Source: Takakia lepidozioides (taxonomy: Eukaryota; Streptophyta; Takakiopsida; Takakiales; Takakiaceae). Taken from it: a stretch of 64,000 nucleotides of DNA. Shown here one piece after another: positions 41,901-53,965 of the stretch. The stretch spans positions 15,686,001 to 15,750,000 of the forward strand of contig CM060734.1 of NCBI GenBank assembly GCA_030704615.1, written 5' to 3'. A program made the position numbers and the translations under genes. Position 1 is the first letter of the stretch. Each line of letters begins with the position of its first letter. Below the pieces are notes generated by a model that saw nothing but the letters and a program-made list of their open reading frames with translations, made no database searches and was not told the DNA's origin.

Positions 41901-44900
41901 CGGTCTAAATCAGAGAGGGAAGATACTTATGTCTTGTCGAGACATGGACAAAGACCTGACAAGGTCATTGTAAAATTAACGACAAATCAGCCTCATAACA
42001 AGGCATTATCAACCATTCTTCATTCACAAGTCAGATTTATGACAAATCCCAGACTTCAAAGTCAATGAAGTCTCTGGGTGGGGGGGGTGGGAAAAATTAG
42101 AGACTCGATTACCACTGTTCATAGTAGGAAACCATTGTTCAGCATGCTAAAAAGTGCCATTCATGACATGCCATGTCATTCAGTCTGTATTTTTTGGTCA
42201 GCTTACATACCAAGGCATAACCAACCATCCTCATTTATTGTTGGCCCAAAAACTAGTATAGTTTGGGTTCTTTGTATCATTGGACCTAGCCCATATTTTG
42301 GGTACCACATGTGTACAAAACCAATGGGGGTAGGTTTAGGCAATGAATTTTTCTGCCATTGGCATGTTCCAAGTTGGCAAGTTGTGACACAAACGAAGGT
42401 ACATCAACACATACATCAAAATGTAGAGTTTTACCTTTTAGTTTATATATAAGCTCTGGTGACCGGAAGAAGAGGCCAGTGAAGGAACCCTCAATTCCCG
42501 AGGTCATAAAGTAACAATCAGGAAAGAATCTTATATCAAACTTTTAGTGTTTACCCACCCCTTGTTTTGGGTAAAACATGTGTACAAACCAAAGGGGGCA
42601 GGTATTGGGACTTAGGTAATGAAGTCTGGCAGGGGTTTACCACCTGGTATTCAGACAAAACATCTACCAGCAGCATATCAGAATTGGGTATTTTTTATGG
42701 TGCTATAAAGAGCAAAGCCATAACCAGGAGAAACATAGAAACATTTGAGCCAAAGAAAAGGAACTCATTCGTATCATAAGGTATCTAAATCTGACATAAG
42801 GCATCGGCTACATGGGACCGGCAAACAAGAGTAATGTGCACTGACCGGATCATGTATGAGGTGTACACGTCTACTCCAGCAGGCTGTCGTACCAAGGCCT
42901 AGCTCCAAATTTCAGCATTCAGAAGCCCTATAGATGTTCTATGCTTATCTCAGGTACCTTCAAGGATGCCTTACTCTCCATGCCCAATTAGCCAACATAT
43001 TTTTGCTGGAGAAGATCTTACCTTATGAAGGACTTGCTTGCTCCACACCATGGTCATGGGGTAGAGGAGGCTGATATCTCATGGCTTTGGCCTTCCCATT
43101 GCCTTGGGTTCATCACTTCAATCAGGAACATATTTGATAACCTTTTGTCATGCTCAGACCAAGGTGTTAGTAAATCAAACATAAAACTGAAAACAGAAGG
43201 GAGATTGGTTGATGATGTGTACAAGAACCACCAAGTACACCGGTCTAAATCAGAGAGGGAAGATACTTATGTCTTGTCGAGACATGGACAAAGACCTGAC
43301 AAGGTCATTGTAAAATTAACGACAAATCAGCCTCATAACAAGGCATTATCAACCATTCTTCATTCACAAGTCAGATTTATGACAAATCCCAGACTTCAAA
43401 GTCAATGAAGTCTCTGGGGGGGGGGGGTGGGAAAAATTAGAGACTCGATTACCACTGTTCATAGTAGGAAACCATTGTTCAGCATGCTAAAAAGTGCCAT
43501 TCATGACATGCCATGTCATTCAGTCTGTATTTTTTGGTCAGCTTACATACCAAGGCATAACCAACCATCCTCATTTATTGTTGGCCCAAAAACTAGTATA
43601 GTTTTGGGTTCTTTGTATCATTGGACCTAGCCCATATTTTTGGGTACCACATGTGTACAAAACCAATGGGGGTAGGTTTAGGCAATGAATTTTTCTGCCA
43701 TTGGCATGTTCCAAGTTGGCAAGTTGTGACACAAACGAAGGTACATCAACACATACATCAAAATGTGTAGAGTTTATTTAGTTTAATATAAGGCCAGTGA
43801 AGAAGAAATTCCCGAGGAAGTAACTCAAAAGAGGAAAGAATAATCAAATCTTATATCAAACTTTTAGTGTTTACCCACCCCTTGTTTTGGGTAAACATGT
43901 GTACAAAACCAAAGGGGGCAGGTATTGGGACTTAGGTAATGAAGTCTGGCAGGGGTTTACCACCTGGTATTCAGACAAAACATCTACCAGCAGCATATCA
44001 GAATTGGGTATTTTTTATGGTGCTATAAAGAGCAAAGCCATAACCAGGAGAAACATAGAAACATTTGAGCCAAAGAAAAGGAACTCATTCGTATCATAAG
44101 GTATCTAAATCTGACATAAGGCATCGGCTACATGGGACCGGCAAACAAGAGTAATGTGCACTGACCGGATCATGTATGAGGTGTACACGTCTACTCCAGC
44201 AGGCTGTCGTACCAAGGCCTAGCTCCAAATTTCAGCATTCAGAAGCCCTATAGATGTTCTATGCTTATCTCAGGTACCTTCAAGGATGCCTTACTCTCCA
44301 TGCCCAATTAGCCAACATATTTTTGCTGGAGAAGATCTTACCTTATGAAGGACTTGCTTGCTCCACACCATGGTCATGGCGGTAGAGGAGGCTGATATCT
44401 CATGGCTTTGGCCTTCCCATTGCCTTGGGTTCATCACTTCAATCAGGAACATATTTGATAACCTTTTGTCATGCTCAGACCAAGGTGTTAGTAAATCAAA
44501 CATAAAACTGAAAACAGAAGGGAGATTGGTTGATGATGTGTACAAGAACCACCAAGTACACCGGTCTAAATCAGAGAGGGAAGATACTTATGTCTTGTCG
44601 AGACATGGACAAAGACCTGACAAGGTCATTGTAAAATTAACGACAAATCAGCCTCATAACAAGGCATTATCAACCATTCTTCATTCACAAGTCAGATTTA
44701 TGACAAATCCCAGACTTCAAAGTCAATGAAGTCTCTGGGGGGGGGGGGTGGGAAAAATTAGAGACTCGATTACCACTGTTCATAGTAGGAAACCATTGTT
44801 CAGCATGCTAAAAAGTGCCATTCATGACATGCCATGTCATTCAGTCTGTATTTTTTGGTCAGCTTACATACCAAGGCATAACCAACCATCCTCATTTATT

Positions 44901-45603
44901 GTTGGCCCAAAAACTAGTATAGTTTTGGGTTCTTTGTATCATTGGACCTAGCCCATATTTTTGGGTACCACATGTGTACAAAACCAATGGGGGTAGGTTT
45001 AGGCAATGAATTTTTCTGCCATTGGCATGTTCCAAGTTGGCAAGTTGTGACACAAACGAAGGTACATCAACACATACATCAAAATGTAGAGTTTTACCTT
45101 TTAGTTTATATATAAGCTCTGGTGACCGGAAGAAGAGGCCAGTGAAGGAACCCTCAATTCCCGAGGTCATAAAGTAACAATCAGGAAAGAATCTTATATC
45201 AAACTTTTAGTGTTTACCCACCCCTTGTTTTGGGTAAAACATGTGTACAAAACCAAAGGGGGCAGGTATTGGGACTTAGGTAATGAAGTCTGGCAGGGGT
45301 TTACCACCTGGTATTCAGACAAAACATCTACCAGCAGCATATCAGAATTGGGTATTTTTTATGGTGCTATAAAGAGCAAAGCCATAACCAGGAGAAACAT
45401 AGAAACATTTGAGCCAAAGAAAAGGAACTCATTCGTATCATAAGGTATCTAAATCTGACATAAGGCATCGGCTACATGGGACCGGCAAACAAGAGTAATG
45501 TGCACTGACCGGATCATGTATGAGGTGTACACGTCTACTCCAGCAGGCTGTCGTACCAAGGCCTAGCTCCAAATTTCAGCATTCAGAAAGCCCTATAGAT
45601 GTT
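38995..45603 (+). repeat. Tandem satellite array, left block (monomer about 1.34 kb)
   Basis: Head-to-tail monomers, with the landmark GCTCCACACCATGG at 39,009; 40,352; 41,699; 43,040; 44,360 (spacings 1,343, 1,347, 1,341, 1,320). Each holds a variable poly-G run (GGGTGGGGGG...TGGG), a TATATATAAG TATA-like box near the middle and a stretch open in several frames on both strands. The monomer starting 43,040 has a scrambled segment at about 43,765-43,855 that removes the TATA-like box. Copies are very similar, implying recent amplification. No protein homology is seen. Confidence 0.9.
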
Positions 45604-46658
45604 TGTTAGAGGACTGTCGGGGACTTAGACACTTATAAGGGATCTGTAGGGTACCCTTAATTTTTGCACAGACTGAGACCAACAGGAGCCTTAGGGATGA
45701 CAGCAGCGCACTGTAGAAGGGGGTTACACAGCCGTCACAGTCGTCACAGCCGACACAGCCAACACAGCCCGTCACAGTCGTCACAGCCGACACAACCAAC
45801 ACAGCCGTCACAGTCGTCACAGCCCACACAGCCAACACAGCCGTCACAGTCGTCACAGCCCACACAGCCAACACAGCCCGTCACAGTCGTCACAACCGAC
45901 ACAGCCAACACAGCCCGTCCACAGTCGTCACAGCCGACACAGCCGATACAGCCCGGCACAGCCACACAGCCAGTCAGAGCCCGACACAGCCAAACACAGT
46001 CGCACAGCCAGTCAAGCCCGTCACAGTTTCACACAGCCAGTCACAGCTTGACACAGCTGTCACGATCATAGGGAAGAAGAGTAGGACAGGGAACGACTGT
46101 GGGGAACAACACCTGCGAAGGGAACATGTTAGTTCACAGACGACGGTTAGTGAGGGAAACGGTTAGAACCGCGGATAGGAAGATAAAGGGAGAAGAAACG
46201 GGGAATTGAGGGACATCATTCGGAGGAGGGACTTCTTGGTGATAGAGGAGAGGGGATCGGGCAGAGATGAGGAATGGAAGTGAAGATAGAGAGATGATGA
46301 TATTGTAGAGCAGATTAGAGACACAATGGCTTCGGCCTGATACCTGATAAATCATAATCGGATACTTTTACGATACAATCACACTGTGTAGAGAGATCTG
46401 AGTGAAGCTGTGAAATGAAATGGATGAGCTGATGAAATCCAATAGATTGATAAAGCAAACTGATACTTAATTATCAATGGTAAGATAGCTAACATGAATA
46501 CCAAAAGGGAAACAAATAGGAACACCCCCATGATACACTAGCTGTAGGTCATGACTGATTGTTCTGCGCGGGCTGAGTACTTAGAGATTTCCAACTCTTC
46601 TATCTTGGAGTTTCCGCCTCGAATAGCGAAGGGATGGGTGAGTAAAAGCCGCGCGACA
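45604..46658 (+). repeat. 5' LTR of the Ty3/gypsy element
   Basis: 1,055 bp starting TGTTAGAGG and ending GCGCGACA (TG...CA borders). The first about 800 bp match the 3' LTR at 57,951-58,750. It contains the CACAGCC-type minisatellite (about 45,727-46,070). The end was set by the GGCGACC-type primer-binding-like sequence that follows. Confidence 0.75.
45727..46070 (+). repeat. CACAGCC minisatellite in the 5' LTR
   Basis: Many copies of short units such as GTCACAGTCGTCACAGCC and GACACAGCCAACACAGCC, imperfect and of variable length. The same array with a different unit count is at about 58,074-58,415 in the 3' LTR. Confidence 0.8.
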
Positions 46659-46682
46659 TTTGGCGACCATACTGGGGACCTG
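46659..46682 (+). promoter_or_regulatory. Primer-binding-like site
   Basis: TTTGGCGACCATACTGGGGA follows the LTR terminal ACA directly. Plant Athila/Tat elements have a similar GGCGCC...GGGGA sequence here that pairs with a tRNA 3' end to prime minus-strand DNA. The match is inferred by resemblance. Confidence 0.5.
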
Positions 46683-48625
46683 AGACATGAACAACCAGAT
46701 GTGACAGGCATCTGGTGGGATCATGGTGGTTGGACCATTAAAGAATTTGAAGTGAATCAAATTCCCTGTGGAACGAAGGAAGAAAGATTGTCCAAACAAT
46801 TCTTTCAAAGATTCTTGGAATTGCCAGACGGTTGTAAAGAAAATATTCTTAAACGAGTGCATGATGCTGATCCAGAATGGGGTCTGGAGAAAGGAGTGAT
46901 AAAGATTTATCAGGTAGCCTGTAGAGGAAGAGCACGTTGGTTACCAACATTGGTTTATGTGATAGCATTGCTATCCATTAAACGAGTGAGTTTGAAGGCT
47001 GGGAAGAAAGAAAGGTGAATGTTTATACTCATATGCATGAGAGCTTGTACTGGTAAAGAATTGGATTCCAAAGGATATTTTGTGGATCAAACTCACACCA
47101 AGAATAGCTTTTCAGACTTGTTTGCCATATGGTTATATGGTAACGGAGACTTCAAGTATAGCCAAGGGTGCATTGAGCTTGAAAGAAAACCCAGGCATAT
47201 ACGAGAGATATTACAGAAGAGAGTTTTGGTTATTGCCACATTAAAAGAAATGAAAGACATGGGACATGAGTGATGAAAGAGAAGTAGACGACAGAGATAT
47301 TCAGCAAAAAGAGAAAGCTATCTGAAAGCTAATTATCCATATCTTTGGGAGAGAGGAATAGACATAGGGGAATCATCTGGACCTCTCACACCATTAAGAT
47401 CAAAGAGGCTGCATCAACTATACCGGAAGAACTAGAGTTGGATGCCACTCCTTCTGTTCTTTGCAAGAAAGATTTAAGGAATTGGTACAGGAAGAAGATC
47501 AATCACGAGGTGAAAGATCTGAGGTACATCCTTGGATAAAAGACTTGACAGAAATCTTTGATAAGAGTTGGCATGGAACACCAAAAGCAGGAACTCCAGT
47601 TTCTGAAGCAGAAGGTGAAGAAGGAGAAGAGGATTGTGGCAGAGCCAACGGAGAGTTCAGACTCTCCAACACCATTACAGTTGAGTTACATGAGTGAAGA
47701 AGAACCCAAGGCAGAACTTGGAGGATGAAAACAGAGAGAAGAAATTAGAAGAGGAAGAATATGAAGAAGTAGACCCAACAGCTGAGGTTGAGACTACAAC
47801 CAGGACATCCCAACCGTTGGACCTGGATCAAGTGGAGCACTTGGATCACAGGCCAACGAAGGTGTCGGCTCAGGGGGATCAGGCGGGCTGCCTGGATCTG
47901 GCTCTGGGGACAGGGAGTGTGGGAAGTAGTAGTGCAACTGAAGCTGGGAATACTGTGAATATGTGGGGCCCAGAAGCAAGGAGTGCTCAAGGGCCACCAC
48001 TTGGTGGAAGATCCACCACAAAAACAACAGGTCCAGAAGGACCAGCACCAGCAAGGGTGCCAGCACCTGTCAGTGGGCAGAAGGAAGGTAGGGCCCGCAA
48101 AGATGGGTTACAAACCAACAGGGCAAAACCACCTTTCCAATATATTCAGGAAAAGGGGATCCCGATGTACACATTAGCCAATTTGAGCACATGTGTAAGT
48201 GAACAATGAGAATGACGATGATGCAAGATGAGACTGTTTCCTTGTTCACTTATCAGAAAGCAAGTGAATGGTATGCAGATGATTCCCTGATAATCATTTC
48301 CTAACCTGGAATGGCTTGAATACAACATTTCGAAATAGTTCAGGACAAGTAAAACTGAGGATGAAGTGTATGGAAGTTTACAACAGCTGAAGCAGAAGAA
48401 GCATGAAACTGTTTAAGAGTATATGGAGAAGATGGAATTGATGATGAAAAAAGCTGGCTGCAGTACCAGCGCCCGGTTTACAGAAGACTTGGTTTGTGAG
48501 TGGATTAAGACCAGAGTTGCAAAAGAAGTGATATGTTACCTACCCATAATACAGTGGATGAGGCATTTGAAACTGCGAACAGAATTGAGCAATTGGGAAT
48601 GCTCAGGAGAGAAAAAAAGAAGATG
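46683..48625 (+). pseudogene. gag region (broken frames) of the Ty3/gypsy element
   Basis: Open pieces at 46,683-47,018, 47,019-47,273, 47,461-47,697, 47,694-48,209 and 48,423-48,626 belong together. The first pieces encode a helical domain, the middle a Glu-rich then Pro/Gly/Gln-rich linker (47,694-48,209), and the last a retrotransposon gag capsid-like part (EWYAD near 48,266, then VYGSLQQLKQKKHE and EYMEKMELMMKKAG near 48,368-48,450). Capsid forms the virus-like particle. At least five frameshifts or stops break it. Confidence 0.6.
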
Positions 48626-48709
48626 AGGACTCTGAGGATGAGTCAGATGAAGAAGAAGAGCAAGAACTAAAAGAAAGAGTAAGAGAAAGGAGAAGTTGAA
48701 GAGGGATAT

Positions 48710-49210
48710 ATGAAAAAAATTGGAAGAAATCTTGAAGAATATGCCACAGAGGCTGCAACACATTGGAGGAAGGGTGTATGGTGTGCAAAGTGCCAGAATG
48801 AAGGCCATACCACCACAGAATGCCACATGAAGGAGAAACACTGTACTATCTGTAAAGGGATAACCATTCTACTGAGAATTGTTACTACAACAGAAGGACA
48901 GCTGCAAGAGAACCTAGGCAAGTAAGGGTGCATCAGGTGCAGCCCAGCCAAGAAGAAACAATGATCAGGACCACTATGGTAGGTCTGGTGGTTATAACAA
49001 TGGCATGGAAGGGAGAGGTAATTCAAGAGGGAATTACCAAGGAAATCCAGAGGCAACTATCAGGGTAATCCAAGGGGGATTACCAGCCCGGGAATCAGGA
49101 TTATAGAAATAATCCAAGAACAGACCAAGGGCGAGGACCCAATGGTGAAGAGCTATGTTACTATATTGTAATCAGCCAGGACATCGCAAGGCAGCCTGTT
49201 CATTCTGGAT
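48710..49210 (+). pseudogene. gag nucleocapsid with three zinc knuckles
   Basis: Three CxxCxxxxHxxxxC knuckles: CAKCQNEGHTTTEC at 48,782-48,823, CTICKG... continuing after a frameshift as a His and Cys near 48,868-48,883, and the CNQPGHRKAAC half of a third at about 49,169-49,202, whose first Cys is separated by a one-base indel. Asn/Gly/Arg-rich spacers lie between. These bind retrotransposon RNA. Three knuckles is more than the usual one or two in Ty3 gag. Confidence 0.65.
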
Positions 49211-49714
49211 AAGACACCAGAATGAGATGAGAGCTCATGTGAATGAGGGCCCAGTGGTGGCAGCTCACATGGTTAGGCCATGTGTTGTACCAGAAGTAAG
49301 TACAATGATAGTAATAAGAAGTAAAGCCAAACTAATACCTCCCAGTAGAAGAGGAAGAAGATGAGACTGGAAGTGGCAATGATATGCCTGAAGATGAAGA
49401 GACTTGGAAATATGAGAAGGAACTGCACAAGGAAGTGGCAGATACTATAAGGGATGCAAAAGAGTACTGATATTCCTGTGGCAGATTCCTCTGATTCGGA
49501 TGGAGAAAAAGAAGGGTGAGGAAGAAAGGAAAAAAGAAGATGCAGACATGCAAAGTAATGAAGAGACTTTGGCTGAAGTAATATGTCAGACCAAAGCAGA
49601 AATTACCATTGGACAGCTATTAGCTGTGGCACCTTATTGTAGGCACAGGCTGTATCAAGCAATCAATCAAATTCGAATGCCCAAGAGACAGGAAACACAG
49701 ACCTGAACAGCAAG

Positions 49715-50068
49715 GTGACCAGTTATAATGTGAAGCCGGAAGGGCGAGAACCAGTCATGGACTTTGATGATTCTATGCCAGTAATCCAATTGAGAATTGG
49801 AAGCACAGAACTAACTGATGTACTGATAGATGGTGGTTCTGGAGTAAATATCATGACAGACCAATTAAGGAAGAAGCTTGGTCTAAGTAACATGAAACCA
49901 GCCCCATTTACAGTAACAATGGCAGATCAAAGAAGTGTGCAGCCATTGGGATTAATAAGAGGAGTTAAGATACAGATACAGAAAATGATCTTTATGATCA
50001 CAGTAACTGTATTAAAAATGGATGAAGTTTTGGAGCTTACTCCTTATTATTGGGACGTCTGTGGCTGA
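49715..50068 (+). pseudogene. Retropepsin-type protease of the Ty3/gypsy element
   Basis: Frame includes the active-site segment VLIDGGSGVNIM (Asp-Gly-Gly-Ser instead of Asp-Ser/Thr-Gly; a common plant Ty3 variant) and further beta strands (TVTMADQRSVQPLG). It ends by frameshift at about 50,040, where LLLIIGT... continues in another frame. The enzyme would cut the polyprotein. Confidence 0.65.
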
Positions 50069-50260
50069 AACAGGCCAGGTATTCCATGACTGGAATTCTC
50101 AGTTACTAACCGTGCATAATGGGATACACGAGATACAAATTACCACAAAGAAATCTAGTAGATTACCTGCTACAAGAAGACCTCGAGGAGTCAGAGAGTA
50201 TGACTGGAGAGGAGGACTGGATGAGGAACAGGAAGCTACCCTATTAGCTGCACACCCAGA

Positions 50261-51190
50261 GTGGGAGCAGGTTGCAGAGATGCGGCTGGAAAGCCTAAGT
50301 GTTTGAGAGGTATCTGCTGTGGTGTAGTGACAGCAACACCAACTGAAGAGGAAACCAGCATTTACCCATCACATTTCTATGAAGAAAGAGAAGGAGAAAT
50401 AGAAATCCTAGAAGAACCAGCCACTGTGAGCTTACAGGATGAAGTGGTGACTGGTTGGACAATCACAGCTGATGAGCAGGTGAGAGAAGTAAATGTGGGA
50501 ACTAAAGAGGAACCGAGGATGGTGAAAGTAGGAGCTGATTTGGAGCCGGAATTCTTCGAAGAAGCTAAAAGCTTGTTCATCAAATACAGAGATGTATTTG
50601 CTTGGAGCTATGAGGATCTAAAAGGGATACCACCTGAAGTCTGTCAGCATAAGATTGAACTGGAACCAGGGTCAGTACCAATCAAGCAGGCGAGGTATAG
50701 AATGAATCCCAACTACGCACAGAAGATTGGAGAAGAGATAAAGAAGTTGGCTGAGGCTAAGTTTATATACCCAATAGAGTATACAACTTGGTTGTCACCC
50801 ATTGTAATAGTTCCCAAGAAGAATGGCAACTAAGAGTATGTGTGAACTATAAGAAGCTGAATGCTTGTACGAAGAAAGATCCTTTCCCTTTGCCATTCAC
50901 AGAAGCAATTAGACACTGTGCAGGCCATGAGATGTACTCATTCATGGATGGCTTCTGTGGTTATAATCAAGTGCAAGTGGCGAGAAGACCAAGGGAAAAC
51001 AGCTTTCATCACAGACTGGGGGCTTATGCATACAAAGTCATGCCCTTTGGACTTTGTAATGCCCCCCCAGACCAGCGACTTTCAGAGAGTGATAAGCGAA
51101 TCTTTTCTGAGTTCGGATAATGTCATGCAGGTTTCTTGGATTGATTGTCAGGTGTTACAGCTCTAATCAGTGAGCACTTGTTCATAAATT
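50261..51190 (+). pseudogene. Reverse transcriptase N-terminal half, broken, with an internal duplication
   Basis: Frame 50,261-50,833 encodes the linker and the start of RT (RYRMNPNYA, TTWLSPIVIVPKKNG). A one-base shift near 50,830 leads to RVCVNYKKLNACTKKDPFPLPF and MYSFMDGFCGYNQ, containing the first catalytic Asp. From about 50,969 a stretch of about 228 bp is repeated at 51,197; this first copy is damaged and lacks the catalytic FLDD box. Confidence 0.65.
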
Positions 51191-52176
51191 TGTCAAGTGC
51201 AAGTGGCAGAAGAAGACCAAGGGAAACAGCTTTCATCACAGACTGGGGGGCTTATGCATACAAAGTCATGCCCTTTGGACTTTGTAATGCACCAGCGACC
51301 TTTCAGAGAGTGATAAGTGAATCTTTTCATGAGTATCTGGATGATTTCATGCAGGTATTCTTGGATGATTTCAGTGTGTACAGCTCTAAGAGTGAGCACT
51401 TGCATAAATTGGAGTTATGTTTGGCCAGATGCAGGATGAGAGGTCTGGGCCTGAATCCAGAGAAGTGTACTTTCTGTGTGAACTCAGGGGTGCTTCTGGG
51501 ACACATTGTGTGTAAGAAGGGACTCCTTGTGGATCCCAGAAAGACAGAGTCCATTAAAGCCTCTCCACCACCAGTGAATGTTAAAAGTCTACGGAGATTC
51601 CTTGGGCAAACCAGTTATTACAGGAGATTTGTCAAAAGGTATGCACAAATAGCAGCACCATTGAGCAAACTACTGAAGAAAGATGCAGTGTTTGCCTGGA
51701 CAGCTGAATGTCAACAGGCATTTGAGGAACTTACACTGTCAGTAACAACTACACCTGTGCTGATTAACCCTCACTGGCATGTAGTATTCCATGTTCACTG
51801 CGATGCATCAGGAGAAGCGTTGGGAGCGGTGTTAGCCCAGAATGTTACAGGGAATATAGATTCACCTGTGTACTATGCTAGCCGGTTGATGAACAGTGCT
51901 GAGAGGAACTATAGCACAACGGAAAGAGAAGCATTGGCAATGATCTATGCAGTGAAGAAATTCAGGCATTACCTGTTGGGCAAGAAGTTTATGTTCTATG
52001 TGGATCACCAGGCTCTGATATACCTGGTAAACAAACCTCTGATAAGCGGAAGAATAGCAAGATGGTTGATAATCTTGCACGAGTTTGAGTTCGAGGTTGT
52101 TACAAGCCTGGCCGACTGCATCTTGTGGCGGATCATTTGTCACGATTGTCAACAGGAGAACCAGCCACAGGAATAG
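51191..52176 (+). pseudogene. Reverse transcriptase (catalytic part) and RNase H
   Basis: Open from 51,145; meaningful from about 51,197. It has AYKVMPFGLCNAPATFQRV, then VFLDDFSVY with the two catalytic Asp, LNPEKCTFC and GVLLGHIV, the thumb (RRFLGQTSYYRRFV), and RNase H of the plant Ty3 type: HVHCDASGEALGAVL, ERNYSTTEREALA, and FYVDHQAL. The C-terminal part shifts frame near 52,110. This is the best-preserved part of the element. Confidence 0.8.
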
Positions 52177-52344
52177 ATGATCAATTACCAGATGCGAGTC
52201 TATTTGCAGTGGAGGTGCAGGAAGTGCAGATGACTGGTTAGATTGGCAGTGGCCAATCAGATACTACCTTGCTCATGGTCAGTGCCCACCTAGTTATGGT
52301 AAGGAGAGAGGAAGAGAATCGCTATCAAAGCTTTACCTTATACT

Positions 52345-53243
52345 ATGGTAGGAAGCAGAATGTATAAGTTAGGACCTGATGGAGTACTAAAACGATGCTT
52401 GTACCACCATGAAGTAAATAAAGTTTTGGCGGAAGTTCATAAAGGAGTGGCTGGAGGTCATTTTGGAGAAGAGACTACCAGTAGAAAGATACTACTCGCA
52501 GGATACTGGTGGCCTACTTTGTTCAAAGATGTACACGAGTATTGTCAGAAGTGTGATGAATGTCAGAGGCTAGGACCTTTGCAGAGATCTGGAGGATGGC
52601 CTTGCATCCTACAATGCCTACGGAACCATTTCAGAAATGGGGACTAGACTTTGTTGGACCAATTAACCCACCATCCAAGAATACACGAAACAGGTACATA
52701 ATTACAGCCACTGATTATACTACAAAGTGGGTGGAAGCTAAAGCTTTGAGGGACAACACAGCCAAGTCCACAGCAAGGTTCCTGTACGAGAACATACTTA
52801 CACGATTTGGCTGTCCCTTAGAATTTATCAGTGATCAAGGAAGTCACTTCATGAATGAGACCATTGAGTTGTTGACTAAAGAGTTTATGATTGTGCATAG
52901 AAAGAGTACAACATATTACCCACAGGGTAATGGGCAGGCAGAGGCTACCAACAAAATACTATGTACTATCTTGGCTAAGATAGTCAATGCAAACAGAACG
53001 GATTGGGATACAAAGCTGCTGACAGCTTTGTGGTCATACAGGACTTCATATAAAGTCACCACTAAGTATACACCATTCCAATTAGTTTATGGTATGGAAG
53101 CCTTACTTCCAGTGGAATTCCTGTTACCTACCATGAGAACGGAGTGGGGAAAAAGAATGGAATTGCAAGACTCCATCAAGGTCAGGAAACATGAATTATA
53201 CCATGTGGAAGAAGTACGTGCTGTGATGCAGCTGATAATATGA
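52345..53243 (+). pseudogene. Integrase: HHCC zinc domain and DDE catalytic core
   Basis: Frame 52,345-52,647 has the zinc domain (HKGVAGGHFG...YCQKCDECQR). A shift within the overlap 52,560-52,647 leads to 52,560-53,243: GLDFVGPI (Asp), FISDQGSHF (Asp) and GQAEATN (Glu), completing the DDE triad, followed by LLTALWSYRTS and TPFQLVYGMEALLP. It would insert the cDNA into chromosomal DNA. Apart from one frameshift the core residues are all present. Confidence 0.8.
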
Positions 53244-53514
53244 CCAGAATTCAGATGAAGCGAAAGGAACAGTTTGATGAAGGCAAGTTAAAGACTTTTA
53301 AGACGGGGGATTTGGTTCTATGGTTGCAGAAGAAGAAAGAAAGATTCAAGCTTCTAAGCTTAAATCACCATGGAAAGGACCTTATGTCATACAAAAGATG
53401 TATGATAACAACACCGCCATGTTACAAACCATTAACAAAGAAATGCTGGGAAGAGTCAATGCAAATAAGTTGAAGGGGTACAGTGGTATCCATGACAAAC
53501 CCCTGCAAGCATGA
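53240..53514 (+). pseudogene. Integrase C-terminal domain
   Basis: Two overlapping frames (53,240-53,473 and 53,320-53,514) together read as the usual Ty3 integrase tail: FDEGKLKTFKTGDLVLW, then SKLKSPWKGPYVI and a terminal KGY stretch. The frame changes near 53,325. No chromodomain is seen, which fits a non-chromovirus lineage. Confidence 0.65.
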
Positions 53515-53629
53515 TTTGCATGTTGAACCGCAAGAGCAGTCACGGGCTGCACCAGTGTTACGAACGGAGTATGGAACACTTGTCGCTAGGCCCAGCATAT
53601 ATGACCAGGGTGGGCAAAACAAACGTGAC

Positions 53630-53965
53630 ACATCCTATCACAGCCCTCAAGGCAAAGCACAGCCTATCACAGCCCATCACGACGTGACACAGCCTATCAA
53701 GCCCATCACGACGTGACACAGCCTATCACAGCCCATCACAACATGACACACCTATCACAGCCCAGCACGGCGCAACACAGCCTATCACAGCCCATCACGA
53801 CGTGACACAGCCTATCACAGCCCAGCACGGCGCAACACAGCCTATCACAACCTACCACAGCGTGTCACAGCCTATCACAGCTTACCACAGTGCATCACAG
53901 CCTATCACAGCGTAACACAGTATGACACAGCCTGTCACAGCTCAACACAGCCTACTAAAGTTACA
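53630..53965 (+). repeat. Internal CACAGCC minisatellite behind integrase
   Basis: About 16 copies of units like CATCACGACGTGACACAGCC and TATCACAGCC. It is related in motif to the LTR minisatellite but with a different unit. It sits right after the integrase stop, where Tat-lineage elements are known to carry hypervariable tandem repeats. Confidence 0.75.

Noticed and set aside
45727-46070. CRISPR-like array (regular CACAGCC repeats)
   Set aside because: Units are short, imperfect, without unique spacers and lie in an LTR of a plant retrotransposon: a minisatellite.
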